DNA of 64,000 bases from Hydractinia symbiolongicarpus (taxonomy: Eukaryota; Cnidaria; Hydrozoa; Anthoathecata; Hydractiniidae), in the NCBI RefSeq assembly GCF_029227915.1, contig NC_079886.1, positions 22,916,501 through 22,980,500 on the forward strand, read 5' to 3'. Positions 12,601-23,245 of the stretch are shown here, piece after piece; positions within the stretch are counted from its first letter, which is position 1; each line of letters opens with the position of its first letter. The notes beneath the pieces were generated by a model that had not been told where the DNA came from, searched no databases, and saw only the letters and a list, made by a program, of their open reading frames with translations. The translations under genes and the position numbers were made by a program.

Positions 12601-14665
12601 TAATCTCTCTGTTTTATGGGCAGTATAGGGTAGAATCTCATTTTCTTTCAGGTTGGCGTCCGTCCAAGGTGTTTCTCCAGTCAGTCCAACACAGCAAAAG
12701 TCGTTTAGTTTCAACACAGAGGTAATTATTTTTTAAAAATATAATAAAATATTTTGAAAAACAAAATCACTACTTATCAGAAGCAAAAGCAGAAAAGTCA
12801 GCATACAGCCAATAATTGAAATATGTTGATGCGTTTTCTCAAGTAGAATGACCAAATAATGTTTTCAATTTTCTTCAAATGAATTTAACTTAAATTTAGA
12901 AAAGTCACGGTCTCAAAGACAGCCATAATCATAACATCAACAACAACAATCACAACAGTAATCACGATACGGTGCATAATAAGAGTTACCTTGGTTACGG
13001 AGGAGAAACCATTCCAGTAAGTACATCGCGACCACGTGTGTTTTTAACCAATAACATCTTTGTGTATTTAACAATCTTGGAAATTTATTCGATGAAACCT
13101 TTATCACTTTGATAATGTTTGATAATGTTTAGCAGCCGCAAAATGAAATCTATTCACTTTCAGTTTGAAGCATGCTCCTATGAGCATATTTCATTGTTAT
13201 TCTGAAATCATGTGTGTTATTTTCTATTGTATATAAAAACAAACGAAACAAAATTCATGCGGCAAAGTTTCGCGCTGCAAAGAATTGCGTTTCCAGTACC
13301 AGGTCGATTGTCATCTTGATGCTTGCTTTTGTAAAGCCACATACATCAATCAATCGACGGTACAACTTTTGAAACAACTCTTTTTTATTTACTTTTAGGT
13401 CAGAGAATCAAGCCTGCGATACCCGAACGTCAAACATCATCGTTAAGAAATATTTATAAAGCAAATCTGCTATTGTTAGAAATAACGTAATGTTTTTATT
13501 AGAAGCGACGGTGTTTTAGTTTAACCGGATAAACAGTTTGATGACTGAACACAATACTTGAGGTTTAGTTTACTTGAGGCTTTCCAGCAGGTTTTCCAGT
13601 TCGAAATTGTCTTTTTAGCCACATACTAAGCTTTGGTTCTTCAGATATTCGAGGTAGTGCGCAATTAGCATTTGACGCCCAGTATGTTTAACAAGAATAT
13701 CTTGTATTTTTTTTTACAGAAATGTCTTCCGGAGCAGCAGCAAACGCCCTCCCCAGCTCGAAAAAAAAGGTCCGGAAGCCTTGGGCTGTTTGCTACGGCA
13801 CTGATATTGACTTTTGTTATTGGCAGCAGAATTTTCAAAACTAATTTCATTATTTTGCATATATTTTTTTGAGAGATGTTTCCGACCAGTTAATGTGTAT
13901 GTAAGTAAGGATAACAGTCAGCCTATTTTTTGGTTGTAAAAATAAATTCTTCTTTTTTTTCCTTTTTTATAAATATAATTAAATTTTAGAAATAGAAGAA
14001 CACTGTAAATAAATGACGAAGCGTATTGTTTTGATGTTTGTCAAAAATATTTTTCACTGTTTCATTTCACGTGCTACGAGGTATCGCAACAACATGCTTT
14101 TTTAATATTTTCAAATTTATCACAATCTATCTCAACAATACTTTATTTATTTGTAGATAATAGCTCCGGGCTTTAAGAAGAGATTAGGAACTAGTCCAGC
14201 ACAAACAAAAAATGTAAAGGTGAAACAGAATAGATTGGTTAGTTTCTCCTCAAACACAAACAGAACATATTACTTTTTACGCATTTCATTGGCTGCGCGA
14301 TCATAACACGAACACGATATACAGATCGGACTTTTTATCGTCAAGAAAAAATGATAGCCTAAAATTTAGACAAACTCGAAGCTGAAACAAAATTCATAAT
14401 GAAAGTTGGTAATACATATCTTGTTTTCTTCGAAATGAAAATAAGCAAACAACGAACTAAAAAATTAAGTTCCTTCACATTTCACGACTTAACATATTTT
14501 AGCCGCATTCAAAACGGGAGTAAGTAATTCTCAGACAGGTACTTATTCCAATTTTCTATCCTGTGCAAAATACACTCCCGCTCATGCAGGGACACAACAA
14601 GGGCTTACCCACCAACAACATTCAACGCCATACAGTGGCTCCAACTGGACTTGATAAATTTGTAA
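3649..14665 (+). CDS. SKT/SRCIN1-like: Sickle tail/SRCIN1 (p140Cap)-like AIP3-domain protein, 5' partial
   Basis: Joined exons: 3649-3994, 5145-5343, 6126-6476, 6865-7045, 8578-9193, 9994-10497, 10686-10779, 11306-11436, 12075-12150, 12313-12396, 12652-12721 and 12900-13016, then alternative 3' exons. All these junctions keep phase and give 923 codons. The first exon is charged (ERARRERQRERD). The second carries the hallmark LRDEVKRVNLP and IYIKDMDTGVYYQLENI of the Sickle tail/p140Cap N-terminal domain. Residues about 565-923 are Ser/His-rich linker, then long charged helices (for example KLKVLKSDLQSLRKFQADN), resembling the AIP3/Bud6-type coiled-coil core. In vertebrates these proteins are actin/Src-linked cytoskeletal scaffolds. 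That role here is inferred. The start codon and upstream exons were not found. Confidence 0.85.
5145..5343 (+). other. Exon encoding the Sickle tail/p140Cap signature block
   Basis: The acceptor TTTTTCAG precedes AT, which completes a GAT codon with the G from 3994. The donor is AG|GTAAAA. The 66 residues include LRDEVKRVNLP, ALFVNSFP and IYIKDMDTGVYYQLENI, the most family-diagnostic part of the gene. This block identifies the gene even though its 5' end is missing. Confidence 0.85.
5919..5979 (+). mobile_element. Non-LTR retrotransposon relic in an intron
   Basis: A short open stretch reads KVLHWAPVQDRILIYKAEA. It resembles the LHWLPV...RI...K motif near the C-terminal end of reverse-transcriptase ORFs in CR1/L2-type elements. 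No further RT sequence is readable around it, so only a small fossil remains in the intron between 5343 and 6126. Confidence 0.45.
7046..8577 (+). other. Intron of the AIP3-domain gene
   Basis: Bounded by the donor AAG|GTGAGT at 7046 and the acceptor TTTTATTTTAG before 8578, phase 0. It holds one Helitron-like insertion (7347-7453). Nothing else recognisable was seen. Confidence 0.7.
7347..7453 (-). mobile_element. Non-autonomous Helitron-like element, 107 bp
   Basis: On the minus strand it starts TCTATATTATAATACCCGT and ends in a decayed hairpin then ACCGACTAG. The flanks are A at 7346 and T at 7454, as expected for insertion into an AT dinucleotide. It has an internal deletion relative to the 154-bp copy at 15279. 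It lies in the intron between the 6865 and 8578 exons. Confidence 0.75.
9194..9993 (+). other. Intron of the AIP3-domain gene
   Basis: Bounded by the donor GAAG|GTTGGT and the acceptor TTTTTTTCAG before 9994, phase 1. No repeat or gene was recognised inside. The open frames that run from the flanking exons into this intron have no protein-like features. Confidence 0.7.
13399..13446 (+). other. Alternative terminal exon a (short C-terminus)
   Basis: The acceptor TTACTTTTAG is followed in phase 0 by 15 codons (VRESSLRYPNVKHHR) and a TAA. The upstream exon 12900-13016 ends in phase 0 with a strong CCA|GTAAGT donor, so this exon would close the protein with a short basic tail. Splice support is from sequence only. 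Confidence 0.45.
13720..13946 (+). other. Alternative terminal exon b encoding a transmembrane tail
   Basis: The acceptor TTTTTTACAG precedes a phase-0 exon of 50 codons ending in TGA at 13872. A Pro/Gln-rich stretch and a basic ARKKRSGS cluster are followed by the hydrophobic LGLFATALILTFVIG and more hydrophobic residues. AATAAA lies at 13941-13946. It therefore has all the parts of a last exon and would give a C-terminally membrane-anchored isoform. Use of the exon is inferred. Confidence 0.5.
14157..14665 (+). other. Alternative 3' exon set c
   Basis: A phase-0 exon after TTTGTAG (14157 to 14213 or 14219) encodes IIAPGFKKRLGTSPAQTKN. It can join a 17-nt micro-exon (14503-14519, donor GTAAGT) and then 14590-14665, which reads DTTRAYPPTTFNAIQWLQL and closes with TAA at 14663-14665. 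All phases agree, but the micro-exon makes the chain less certain than the upstream exons. Confidence 0.4.
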
Positions 14666-15278
14666 TTTGAATCAATTTGCACTTAGCAAAAGAGATTAGT
14701 CACACATAACATTTACTTCAATTATGATATCATAATCAGCATAGTCACAGCGTTTTAACTTGACATAAAAAATACATCGGCAGGTTTGGGTTGAGCCTTG
14801 TAACAAGAATAATTTAATGCATTAAAACTCTTAATGAACGGGGATGTTTGAAAATAGTTCGAAATTATCACAAACAACACAATAGTAGATAGATTCCATT
14901 TCAAAACAGACTGTATTGTTTCATTAAGAATCTGTGACCTAAAAGGAACATTTGATATTAATTTTTTTCTGTCTTAAAAATCCTAAAATTCTGTATCATT
15001 TTTTAACTTTTTATTTTTAATTAAAAATTAAAACTTGAATTTTTGATTTTCGTTTTAAATTAAAAACTGAAATCAAACTAAAATTTGATTAGGTAACAAA
15101 TCATGTGACAAATCATGTGATATTTCTGGCCTATCAGACCGGTTGGCGTTAAGTGTTGTGAGTTCCATAAGATTCAGTAAAATGTTGTTGAATTGCAGCG
15201 GAGAAAGAGGAGAATGAAATTTTTCCAAAAGAAATTCTCTTCTATTTTTTTTCTATAAAAAACTTATTCTTTTACATA

Positions 15279-15432
15279 CTAGTCGTTAGCCCGTGGAAAA
15301 AAATACGGGTTCGCCCGTCCTTTTTATACCGCATTGCGTGTGTCTTGCTACCTGCACAGCTAAGCTACCATTTTGCGTGACAGACAGACGAACGGACGGA
15401 CGGACAGACGTATACGGGTATTATAATATAGA
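15279..15432 (-). mobile_element. Non-autonomous Helitron-like element, 154 bp
   Basis: The best-preserved single copy with both ends. On the minus strand it starts TCTATATTATAATACCCGTATACG, continues with a tract of CTGTC/CCGTC repeats, and ends with a CCCGT-A/T-loop-ACGGG hairpin followed by CTAACGACTAG. Flanks are A at 15278 and T at 15433. A TC start, CTRR end with preceding hairpin, and A^T target without duplication are the defining Helitron features. No Rep/helicase gene is present, so it is non-autonomous. Confidence 0.8.
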
Positions 15433-16003
15433 TGACATTTTTTTAAAGTGCGACTTCTTTTATCCCTTCTCGTCTTGTTACATAAAAGTAACATTTTTTG
15501 TTGTGTTTTTTTTTTCGTTAAAAAAGAAAATAATTTTTTAAAATGTGGCGCCAAAATTTGTTTTGTGTGCATATTTTGTTGCCGCTACCTCGCTTTATGA
15601 ATCCCTTTCCTGAACAAAGCCTACACCTGACGATAGAATTTCGAACTGAACAAATTAGTTCTCCTTGTTGAAATAAACCGAGATTGTATACTAGAATAGA
15701 CTGGAAAATGTTTTCTTCATTGTACTTAAAATATTAATACTTATTTTTCTTGCTAAAATAACAGTAACTTGTTTCAGTAATTCTCAAAATGTTGAAGAAT
15801 TTTATCGCACAGTTTATAAATTCTCATACAGTGTTTCAAAATTCTTGGATACACTTTAAAAAACTGACCCATAGTCGAGGGTAACCCTGCTCCATCATAA
15901 GTTAGTTGCATAAATTATGACGTCATCAAGTAGCGCTAGAAGAAATCATTGCTGTTATTAATAATAATTTTAATTACTAAAGATTAAAATTTAAAATGTT
16001 TAA

Positions 16004-16384
16004 CCCTATTCGGTCTGAGGAGGGGGGCGGGGCGGGGGGGTTCAAGCAATTTTTTATACCATCCACGGTTAAACCAGAAAATATGTTAAATAACTTTTAC
16101 ATAGCTTTCAGAAACTTCAAACAGAATGCGAAAATTCCCTCTGGTTTAAAAGTAATTAAATTTTAAGTAGATATTGACATTTTTAAAATGTCTTAAGCTT
16201 CTGATTACGTCACAGATAATGTGCTGACGCAAGAAAAAATTTATTCCTGTCATTATGTTCCTTTTATGACGTACTAAAGTGTGCATAGTTTGATTCAATT
16301 TGAACAACCCTATGAAAGACAGATCCACCCTCCCCACCTTCCCCCAGTCATAGTATGTTAGAAAAACCCTGAACCGAATAGGGG
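16004..16384. mobile_element. piggyBac-like MITE with TTAA flanks, 381 bp
   Basis: Terminal inverted repeats CCCTATTCGGTC... and its complement ...CCGAATAGGGG are flanked on both sides by TTAA (16000-16003 and 16385-16388). TTAA target sites and CCC-starting ends are typical of piggyBac elements. There is no transposase ORF. A truncated inverted copy is at 49044 and single-ended relics are near 18450 and 39342. Confidence 0.7.
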
Positions 16385-17300
16385 TTAAAACGCCACACAG
16401 GATGGCTGAAAACAATTACAACCCTATAAACTTTAGCAAAACTGCTAAATGAAGCACGTCACTCACAGCTACTTGATGCTGTCATGCATAATTAGTGGGA
16501 GTCGAAAATTTTTAAAACCGATCAAGATGTCTCAAAAAGATATACAAATTTCTAGGCAAATTTTTTAGGTTGTTTCGTAGGAATTCAACTTGTTTTCATG
16601 GTGGGAGGTAAACTAAACGCTTTGCTTGCTACAAGACTAGAAAATGTATGCATTCAATGCAGTGTAATTTTCTTTGTCTGATTTCAACGCAGCCTATGTG
16701 GTTCCACATAAAAAAGTTGTGCAATGGGCACTCAACTTTACAATTATATTCTCTGCATTAGTTTTATTCATATAAATAACTGAAATCAATTGGCATTATA
16801 ATCACATATAAATCCGTCCTAAGGTTAAAAAACCCTTAAAATTACAATCTGCCGAAAAAGAAATGCTTTTGAAATTTTTTGTTGTCCACTAATAGCAATG
16901 TAACCTCCTCGTTAAAATGCTTCAATAGTAGTGTAGTGAAAGTCTTGAATTTATAATCACCCAGGCAAAGTAGGATGAAGTCGAATTGCGCAGTTCTTTG
17001 CGTAGTTCGTGGTAAGAAAGAGCTTCATTGCGTCCATACCCATTATAATCAAAATGCCTCTTTGAAATTGTTTGTTTAAATTGTTTCTTTTCGCAGCTAA
17101 AGAATATTTTGAAACTTTTTAATAGGGTTTTTACGTTATCAAATACAGATTGAATCTGATTTGTCACTGAATCATACCCAACATTGAAAATAGGTGAATG
17201 GTTAAATTACTTATTTGTTACATACAGACTCACTGCTTGCAAAGCAGAGGTGGGTCATTGCATATACATTCAGATTCATTTCAAAACCTGGCTACTCATA

Positions 17301-17306
17301 TTTATT
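17301..17306 (-). terminator. Polyadenylation signal AATAAA of the SPMIP4-like gene
   Basis: TTTATT on the plus strand is AATAAA on the minus strand. It lies about 115 bp past the stop codon at 17420, a plausible 3' UTR length. Confidence 0.5.
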
Positions 17307-17419
17307 CTCAGAGCCATATTTTGACGGTTTTAATACTTTAATAACAGCCGGTGAAAAATAGCCAGAAATTAAGTTAGGCTTACTTGCAGAAGACCAATAA
17401 CTCTGTTGATCTTTTTAAG

Positions 17420-20400
17420 CTAATGAAATACATAAGATGGAGCATTTCCTGCCTCTGGAACAAAACTGCGTCGCGGGTTATATCCAAACCGCCGCTCATA
17501 CAAGTCTGTATAATCATCATTGTAGTACCTGGAATTAAATTTCCTTGTAAAATCAGACTTAGACCAGTTCTGTTTAACAGTGTTTAAATCGCTGGAATCG
17601 GTCGAGCGAACATAAGCTGATTTTACTGGTCTGTTAGCATTCTCCCTTTCGTTATGCGGGGTCCTGTTAGTATCAAAGGTAGTAAAAGGTCGCGCTAGTT
17701 TAATTGCTGGACGAGGAAACGTACGCATTGATTTTTCTATTTGGGCTTCTTCTTTCTTCTTTTGTTTTTCTTCTTCGTTCTTTTCTGCATCTTCTTCTTC
17801 TGCTTCTTCGGTTTCCTCTTTCGCAGTATTATGTTCTTTATCGGTGTTTATGTTTTCGAAATGCACCATCCTTTTCTGCGAATCAGTCTCTCCAGATATC
17901 TCTTCAACAGTTCTAGCATTTTCGGTTGGATTGAATGCATCTGTCATAAGGGACTTAGGAACCTGGATTTAAAATAATAAAGAACTATAAGATAGATAGG
18001 AATGGATAAAATTGTAATTTGTGTAAGTATTACAATAAGATTATGTGATTGTGTATCCCATTTAAACTATGGTCTTCAAAGACGGTACGCTGTTATCTGA
18101 TTCACTTAGCCCTAGTTTGCACGTATGATAACCGGTAGAGTTTGATTGGGTGTTTAATTTCTCTCCCCAGCCCTCCTCAATGATTAGAATTGTTTCAACA
18201 AACTGTAACATGAAAGAATTTTAGTATTTCATAAAAGAAAAAAAATGGTGGCGATAATTTTGGCTGTGACGTCACGTGTCAAACATTGTACCCAACAATT
18301 CCCCCATTGATGAAATAAGATATGGTGTAAGTTTTAAGTCCTAAATATACTAACAACGAGACCATATTATCTGAGATATCGAGGGAAAGTCAATAATTTT
18401 TATATATTTAAATACGTTAAAGTAAAGAGGGAATACTCCGAACCAAATAGGGTAAAGTTAAGGGTTGTACACCGTTAAAACTCTAAGTTTTTGCACTAAA
18501 CTAAGCTAAATACACTTGAAAATATGAATCACTATCGGTGACATATTTTAATATAGTCTAATGAAAATTCATTTTGTCACTTGTATGCCAGAAGGTATCA
18601 TTGCATCTGCTGCGCTAGTTTGTACAAGATAAAACAAAATAAAAATATCTACCCTTGCATTTGGACCAGATGTTATTAACTTTAAAGTTTCTTCGCTATC
18701 TAGATTAATATATTTGACAGGAGTTTTATTGTACGCCTTTTGATAAGTGGTTTCCCATCGCGAGAGATGCAGGTCCTTCAGAGCTTTAATAGTTTCATCA
18801 GACAATCCAACAGTTGATTCGTTGATCAACCTTGTTGGAGTTGGATAATACACTTGTTTTTCTCGATTTCCACCTTTGACAATCTGAATGTAAAAATTAT
18901 AAGTCGTTTTAAGTTTTTAGGAGATATAAGCGATATTTGCAGATGTAAAAATCATTTATTCTGCGCTCTAGATATAAATAACTTTAAATTGCAGCCGATG
19001 CTGTAATGTCTGTGATGCAGACTAAAGGCAATCAACAAACTCCTTTTCGCCTCATTGCGCGGTATAATAGATTGTTTGAAAAAAAGAAAAGCTTATATAT
19101 ACATATAATAAGTTACATCGGACTAACTGCTGTATGGCTAATCATTGGAAACAGATTTGTTACCTTTCACATTTATCTTAAATGAAACTTTCTTATCATT
19201 TTCATAATATTGCGATGCGCATATGTCTACCTGATAATACGAAGGTCCTCCTGGCCAGGTCATAGGTTTCCTCTGCGTATTTAAAGGTATCCTCAAAACT
19301 TCATGTCTTCCAAAAGATCCTCTCGCTTTGCTTACTAATTCCACGTCATAAGGAGCAGCTGGTTCTTCAGCAGATAACGGAGAAGCATTCTTTATAATTG
19401 GATTATAGCTATTTTCTTCTCTCTCAACATTTTCTTGGCTTTTATTTCCACTGACCGATCCAAACGAAGGGAAAATATTTGCACTTGAAATATGTGATGT
19501 ATATGGATGCTTTGCTGGAAATTTTGATTCAATTCGTTGTTGGGACAAGTCAATCTTGTTTGGACTCTGTATCCTATGAAAAAGAGTATGGAAGTAATAG
19601 AAATGTGGAGTTATTTTGCTGACGTAGCAACATCTTTAAACGCTGCGGAGTAAGAACAATAGAGAAATGAAAGAAATGAAAGATGAAACGTACAGTTCAT
19701 CGGTGCTTCTGGTATATGACTTCTTTGTCGGTGTTAACGAATAGAATTGCTGCACAGGTATACCTCTAAACACACCACAGTTAATAAACCTTCTGACAGT
19801 ATTATTTACATGCATATTTGAAGGCACTTAAGCCCATTCTTCTTTTAATTGAGATTTGCGCAATAATATATGTCACATGTTCAAGTTTAACTTACTTTTT
19901 TGCACAATCAAAAGCTATTTAAGTTTTTTAACCAGGCTGGCTGTCACCTATGCAATAAAGCACACGGAACTACACTGCTATAGTCCACAGCAATGCCTGG
20001 TTGATTTGCATTAAACCTTGGGTACACGAGCAACTTTTTTTCATGCGCATGCAAGATAATCTGTTTACATTGCATGCGCCTGAAAAAATTACCATAGCCA
20101 TCATTTCTTGCATTACATGCATGCTGCTGAAAAAATTTTTTTTGTGTTTACAAGAGTTTAACTATATATTTTCCCTGTCTTTTAATTTTCTTTCAACAAG
20201 AGATATTAATTGGTTGAAAATAATAACAAGTGTTTAACTTATCAAAGATTAGCTTTGCTTTGACCGAAGAGACGAGTGGTAGACAGTTTAGATTACGCAC
20301 GTCGGGTTACCATGGATCTGAGTTACCTTTCTTAGAAATAGAGGACCTAGAATATATTTAAAATTTACCTTGGACTTAAACAAATTCCAGAACCATAATG

Positions 20401-21812
20401 ATGCGTTCCTTTCTGCAGTACAAGGGGTGGTTCTCCTTTCAGGCGAATTTCATTAGGAAGTTGGACTACACCCATACCTCCATAGCTGTATTTTCTTCCC
20501 CAAGGTGTTTTAAATTTCTCCGGCTCATTATAACGATGCCTCAGGTAACTATAACATAAGAGGTAAACTTAGCTGTAGTAAAAACCACACAAAGTCTTTC
20601 TTCTTGTTGCTTTGTTCCATTTATCAGAACTAATATTCTGTGCAAGGGAGGGTCGAGGGTTTCCTCGGTCCATTCAAATTTTTCATAACTTTTTTGTGCT
20701 TGTAATTCCACCTTAATTTTTTTTGAGTTAGATGAAAATTGTCTAATTTCATCAAAAAACTAAATCCTAAGTATCTATACAAATCGCTCTAGGATCTTAA
20801 ACTTGAGTCATTTTTTTTATATTTTATCGGATTTATTGACGTCATTTGAAAGCATTATCCTCAAAATTGTTAACTTCGGCCTGTTAAATAGAGCCAGAGG
20901 TTTACATCCGTTTTTGAAAGACCTGAGAAACTTATCTGGCCAAATAATTAGATTTATCATTCGGAATATATTATTGTTCCTGTCACATGAACTTTGTACA
21001 ACGTACAGACCACAAATTAAAATAATACAAATCAATTAAGATAATGAGAATTTGCTCTTCCGAACATATATTTAACCACCCGAAATTTTTATTTACTTTT
21101 TTCATATATCATTTCGTTTTATTATAGTACACCGCTGTTGCAACTAGGGCGACCTGAGCTGTGTAAGTTGAGATATAGGTATTACCGGTAAAACCCAGAG
21201 TGACCAGTGAAAAACAAGAAGTGGAAAAGATTTTTAGCGTCATTTTTTTTCATATGTCGAGATCTATTACCTGACAAATTTATATTAGCTTAAGGAAACT
21301 ATTTGTTTGAAGTATAAGTCATAGTTTTATTTCGAATATTAAGCTCATCAGTTAGCACACATTCAACTTCACCAAATTGAAACTTTTCAAAAACCAATTT
21401 AGGTAATGTTATAAACTCACTCAATTTCTTCTACGTATATGAACATGGAATAAGGATTTATTGGATGGCTAATTTACCACTTGCAAAATTGTCTTCTTCC
21501 CAAAGTTTTGCGTAAACTCTTTTATTGTTTAAAAAAAATAAAAATTAAGACATGTCTCAAGAACATTACACATACACATATCTTAGAATATAAAGGGTTT
21601 TTTAAAAAAGCTAGCCCTTTGTAAATTTCATATGACTCACAATAAGGGAACTCAAATAGTTAATCCGATATAGTAACCTACTTCTCGTGTGATATAGTCC
21701 TTCTTTTTGTATCTGCTGGAGTATGAAGCACATTTGATTCGAAGGTTTTCGATAAATAATCTCTCGTTTGATGTTCTTTATAACAATAAGGTGAAAACAA
21801 CGCTGTGGTCAT
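17420..21812 (-). CDS. SPMIP4: SPMIP4 (C7orf31) ortholog, complete, six exons
   Basis: CDS exons in order: 21812-21682, 20548-20369, 19765-19694, 19573-19231, 18883-18653, 17962-17420. They total 1500 nt (499 residues plus stop) with every phase consistent. Blocks match human C7orf31 in order: CYKEHQTRDYLSKTFESNVLH; PWGRKYSYGGMGVV...GEPPLVL.KGTHHYG; VQQFYSLTPTKKSY; KHPYTSHISSANIFPSF; RKPMTWPGGPSYY; and LSRWETTYQ. The last exon has a Glu/Lys-rich helix and ends APSYVFH. The human protein (about 590 residues) is a sperm microtubule-inner/centrosome-associated protein. An axonemal role here is inferred from homology. The start is the first ATG of exon 1, upstream of the conserved block. Convergent with the AIP3-domain gene. 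Confidence 0.88.
18400..18465. repeat. Single-ended relic of the CCCTATTCGG inverted-repeat family
   Basis: Within the last intron of the SPMIP4-like gene the plus strand reads ACTCCGAACCAAATAGGGTAAAG, matching one terminal repeat of the TTAA-flanked element at 16004-16384. The partner end was not found. Confidence 0.4.
20549..21681 (-). other. First intron of the SPMIP4-like gene
   Basis: Bounded by donor AA|GTAGGT (21681-21676) and an acceptor ending TTATAG before 20548. The two overlapping opposite-strand ORFs at about 20803-21039 have no protein-like character. No transposon ends were recognised. Confidence 0.7.
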
Positions 21813-22508
21813 ACTGATGTTTTTTAATATACGATTACATGTTCTTTTTTTTCAATGTAATATGCTTCACTAAGATTTTATTTTTATTACGTTGATATTC
21901 ATACTTTCACTCGTGCATCTTATCAACATTACATGTTGCCATGGTATTCAGCTAACATTTCGTTTGTTTCTCAAGCGATCATGGAATGTCTATGCAAATA
22001 ATGGTTGTATTTGATGTTTTTGGGAATTAAATTTGTAATGTAAATAATTGTTTTATTGCAAAGGGAAAAGTTTTTTAGTGTTAAATTTGTTTTATTAAAT
22101 CTGATAGCGAATGTATTTATTATAATTTTTGTATTACAATCCTAGAAAGTAATCTAGCTCTACAAGTTTTTTGGTTATATTTTCTTAATTCATTTCTTAA
22201 CTACTTTGGCCGGAAAAATTGACTTGCTCCTTTTTAAATGACGTTGCGAAGGAGAGTGATCCATTGCAACAGGCTTTATCAGCCTCGATAAGATCTTTTT
22301 AGCCTCACCTTCAGACATGTATCTCGTTTGTTGGAGCTCATTTTCGTTTTTAACAACTTTTAATGCAGTGAATTAAATACACGTTGCTAAAAATATTTGT
22401 GACAATTCGATTTTTAGATTTTATTTCCTAATTTTATATTTACCCCAATAAAAGTCCCCTTGATGAAACAAAAGATAATGAAGTGAACATCAAACGGCCT
22501 AGTCCGAC

Positions 22509-22706
22509 ATGACTATAAAAATTCCTAGGCTATTTGACGATGGAAGCCAACTATTAGCATTACTCAACGACGACAATGAGGAAAGAAGTGAGGATGATTG
22601 CGAGGATTTTAGCCAGGATGACTGCCAAAGGAGTAGATATGATAACAAAAGAGACATGTTGTATGACTTTGTTTATGGCACAGAAATTCCGATAGTTTTT
22701 AAATAA
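22509..22706 (+). CDS. Small acidic hypothetical ORF
   Basis: 65 codons from ATG to TAA, with a very acidic centre (NDDNEERSEDDCEDFSQDDC) then a basic and an aromatic stretch. No family recognised. It overlaps the 3' end of the opposite-strand ORF 22673-23245 by 34 bp. There are no splice or promoter signals that decide whether it is expressed. It may be chance. Confidence 0.25.
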   Translation: MTIKIPRLFDDGSQLLALLNDDNEERSEDDCEDFSQDDCQRSRYDNKRDMLYDFVYGTEIPIVFK

Positions 22707-23245
22707 AGATGACTGACGATATCTGACTTTTCTGTAAACACCTTAAACAACACCTTATATTTGTTACTACAAATAACAAACACTACATTTGTTTCGTGGG
22801 AAAAAGAGAAATAGTAGCTATTCGGAAAAAAAGTTTCTCCTGAGTTCCCATTGAGGCACTCTACATAAGGTTTTATCAGCCAATTGTCCGACTTAAATGA
22901 TAAAAAATATGCTATTATTTTCTGCTTGGTGAAAGGTAGTAAAGCTACAGTCTTTAGGGCTGGGATACGGGGAGTGGCGAGGTACAAGGGTGTAGAAATA
23001 TCGTACTCGGTGAAAGTACACTGTGCAATTTTCAAATCAGCTAATCGTACTTGGATAAGTTGCACATTTTTGACTAAAAGAACAATAGCCATCACGTTCA
23101 GCACATTTGAGCACATAGTAAAGAATCTGCTTATAACTAGTCCTACTTGCGAGATTAGGTAAAGAGGGTATTTGATAAAAATTGTGTAGTGCAAAAGAAC
23201 TCTGTTGTAAAGTAGGCTTTCTTTGACGATATCAAAATTCCTCAT
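22673..23245 (-). CDS. Hypothetical 190-residue single-exon ORF
   Basis: One of the longer uninterrupted frames in the gene-poor 21.8-34.7 kb stretch. It has a hydrophobic N-terminal third (LYLISQVGLVISRFF, LNVMAIVLLVKN) followed by a region of alternating aromatic and polar residues suggestive of beta strands. No family was recognised. An opposite-strand frame of 92 codons (22884-23162) lies inside it, so chance openness due to slightly higher G+C is a real alternative. Confidence 0.35.
   Translation of the reverse strand: MRNFDIVKESLLYNRVLLHYTIFIKYPLYLISQVGLVISRFFTMCSNVLNVMAIVLLVKNVQLIQVRLADLKIAQCTFTEYDISTPLYLATPRIPALKTVALLPFTKQKIIAYFLSFKSDNWLIKPYVECLNGNSGETFFPNSYYFSFSHETNVVFVICSNKYKVLFKVFTEKSDIVSHLYLKTIGISVP

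Larger units (their letters stand above)
14666..17419. other. Convergent intergenic region, repeat-bearing
   Basis: Lies between the 3' ends of the AIP3-domain gene and the SPMIP4-like gene. It carries a Helitron-like element (15279-15432), a TTAA-flanked inverted-repeat element (16004-16384), and a TTTATT at 17301-17306 that is an AATAAA signal on the minus strand. No other gene is visible. Confidence 0.7.

Noticed and set aside
15293-15572. ORFs on both strands
   Set aside because: They are translations of the Helitron-like element at 15279-15432 and its flank.
17704-17977. Plus-strand ORFs rich in Leu/Phe
   Set aside because: They are antisense shadows of the Glu/Lys-rich segment of the SPMIP4-like last exon.
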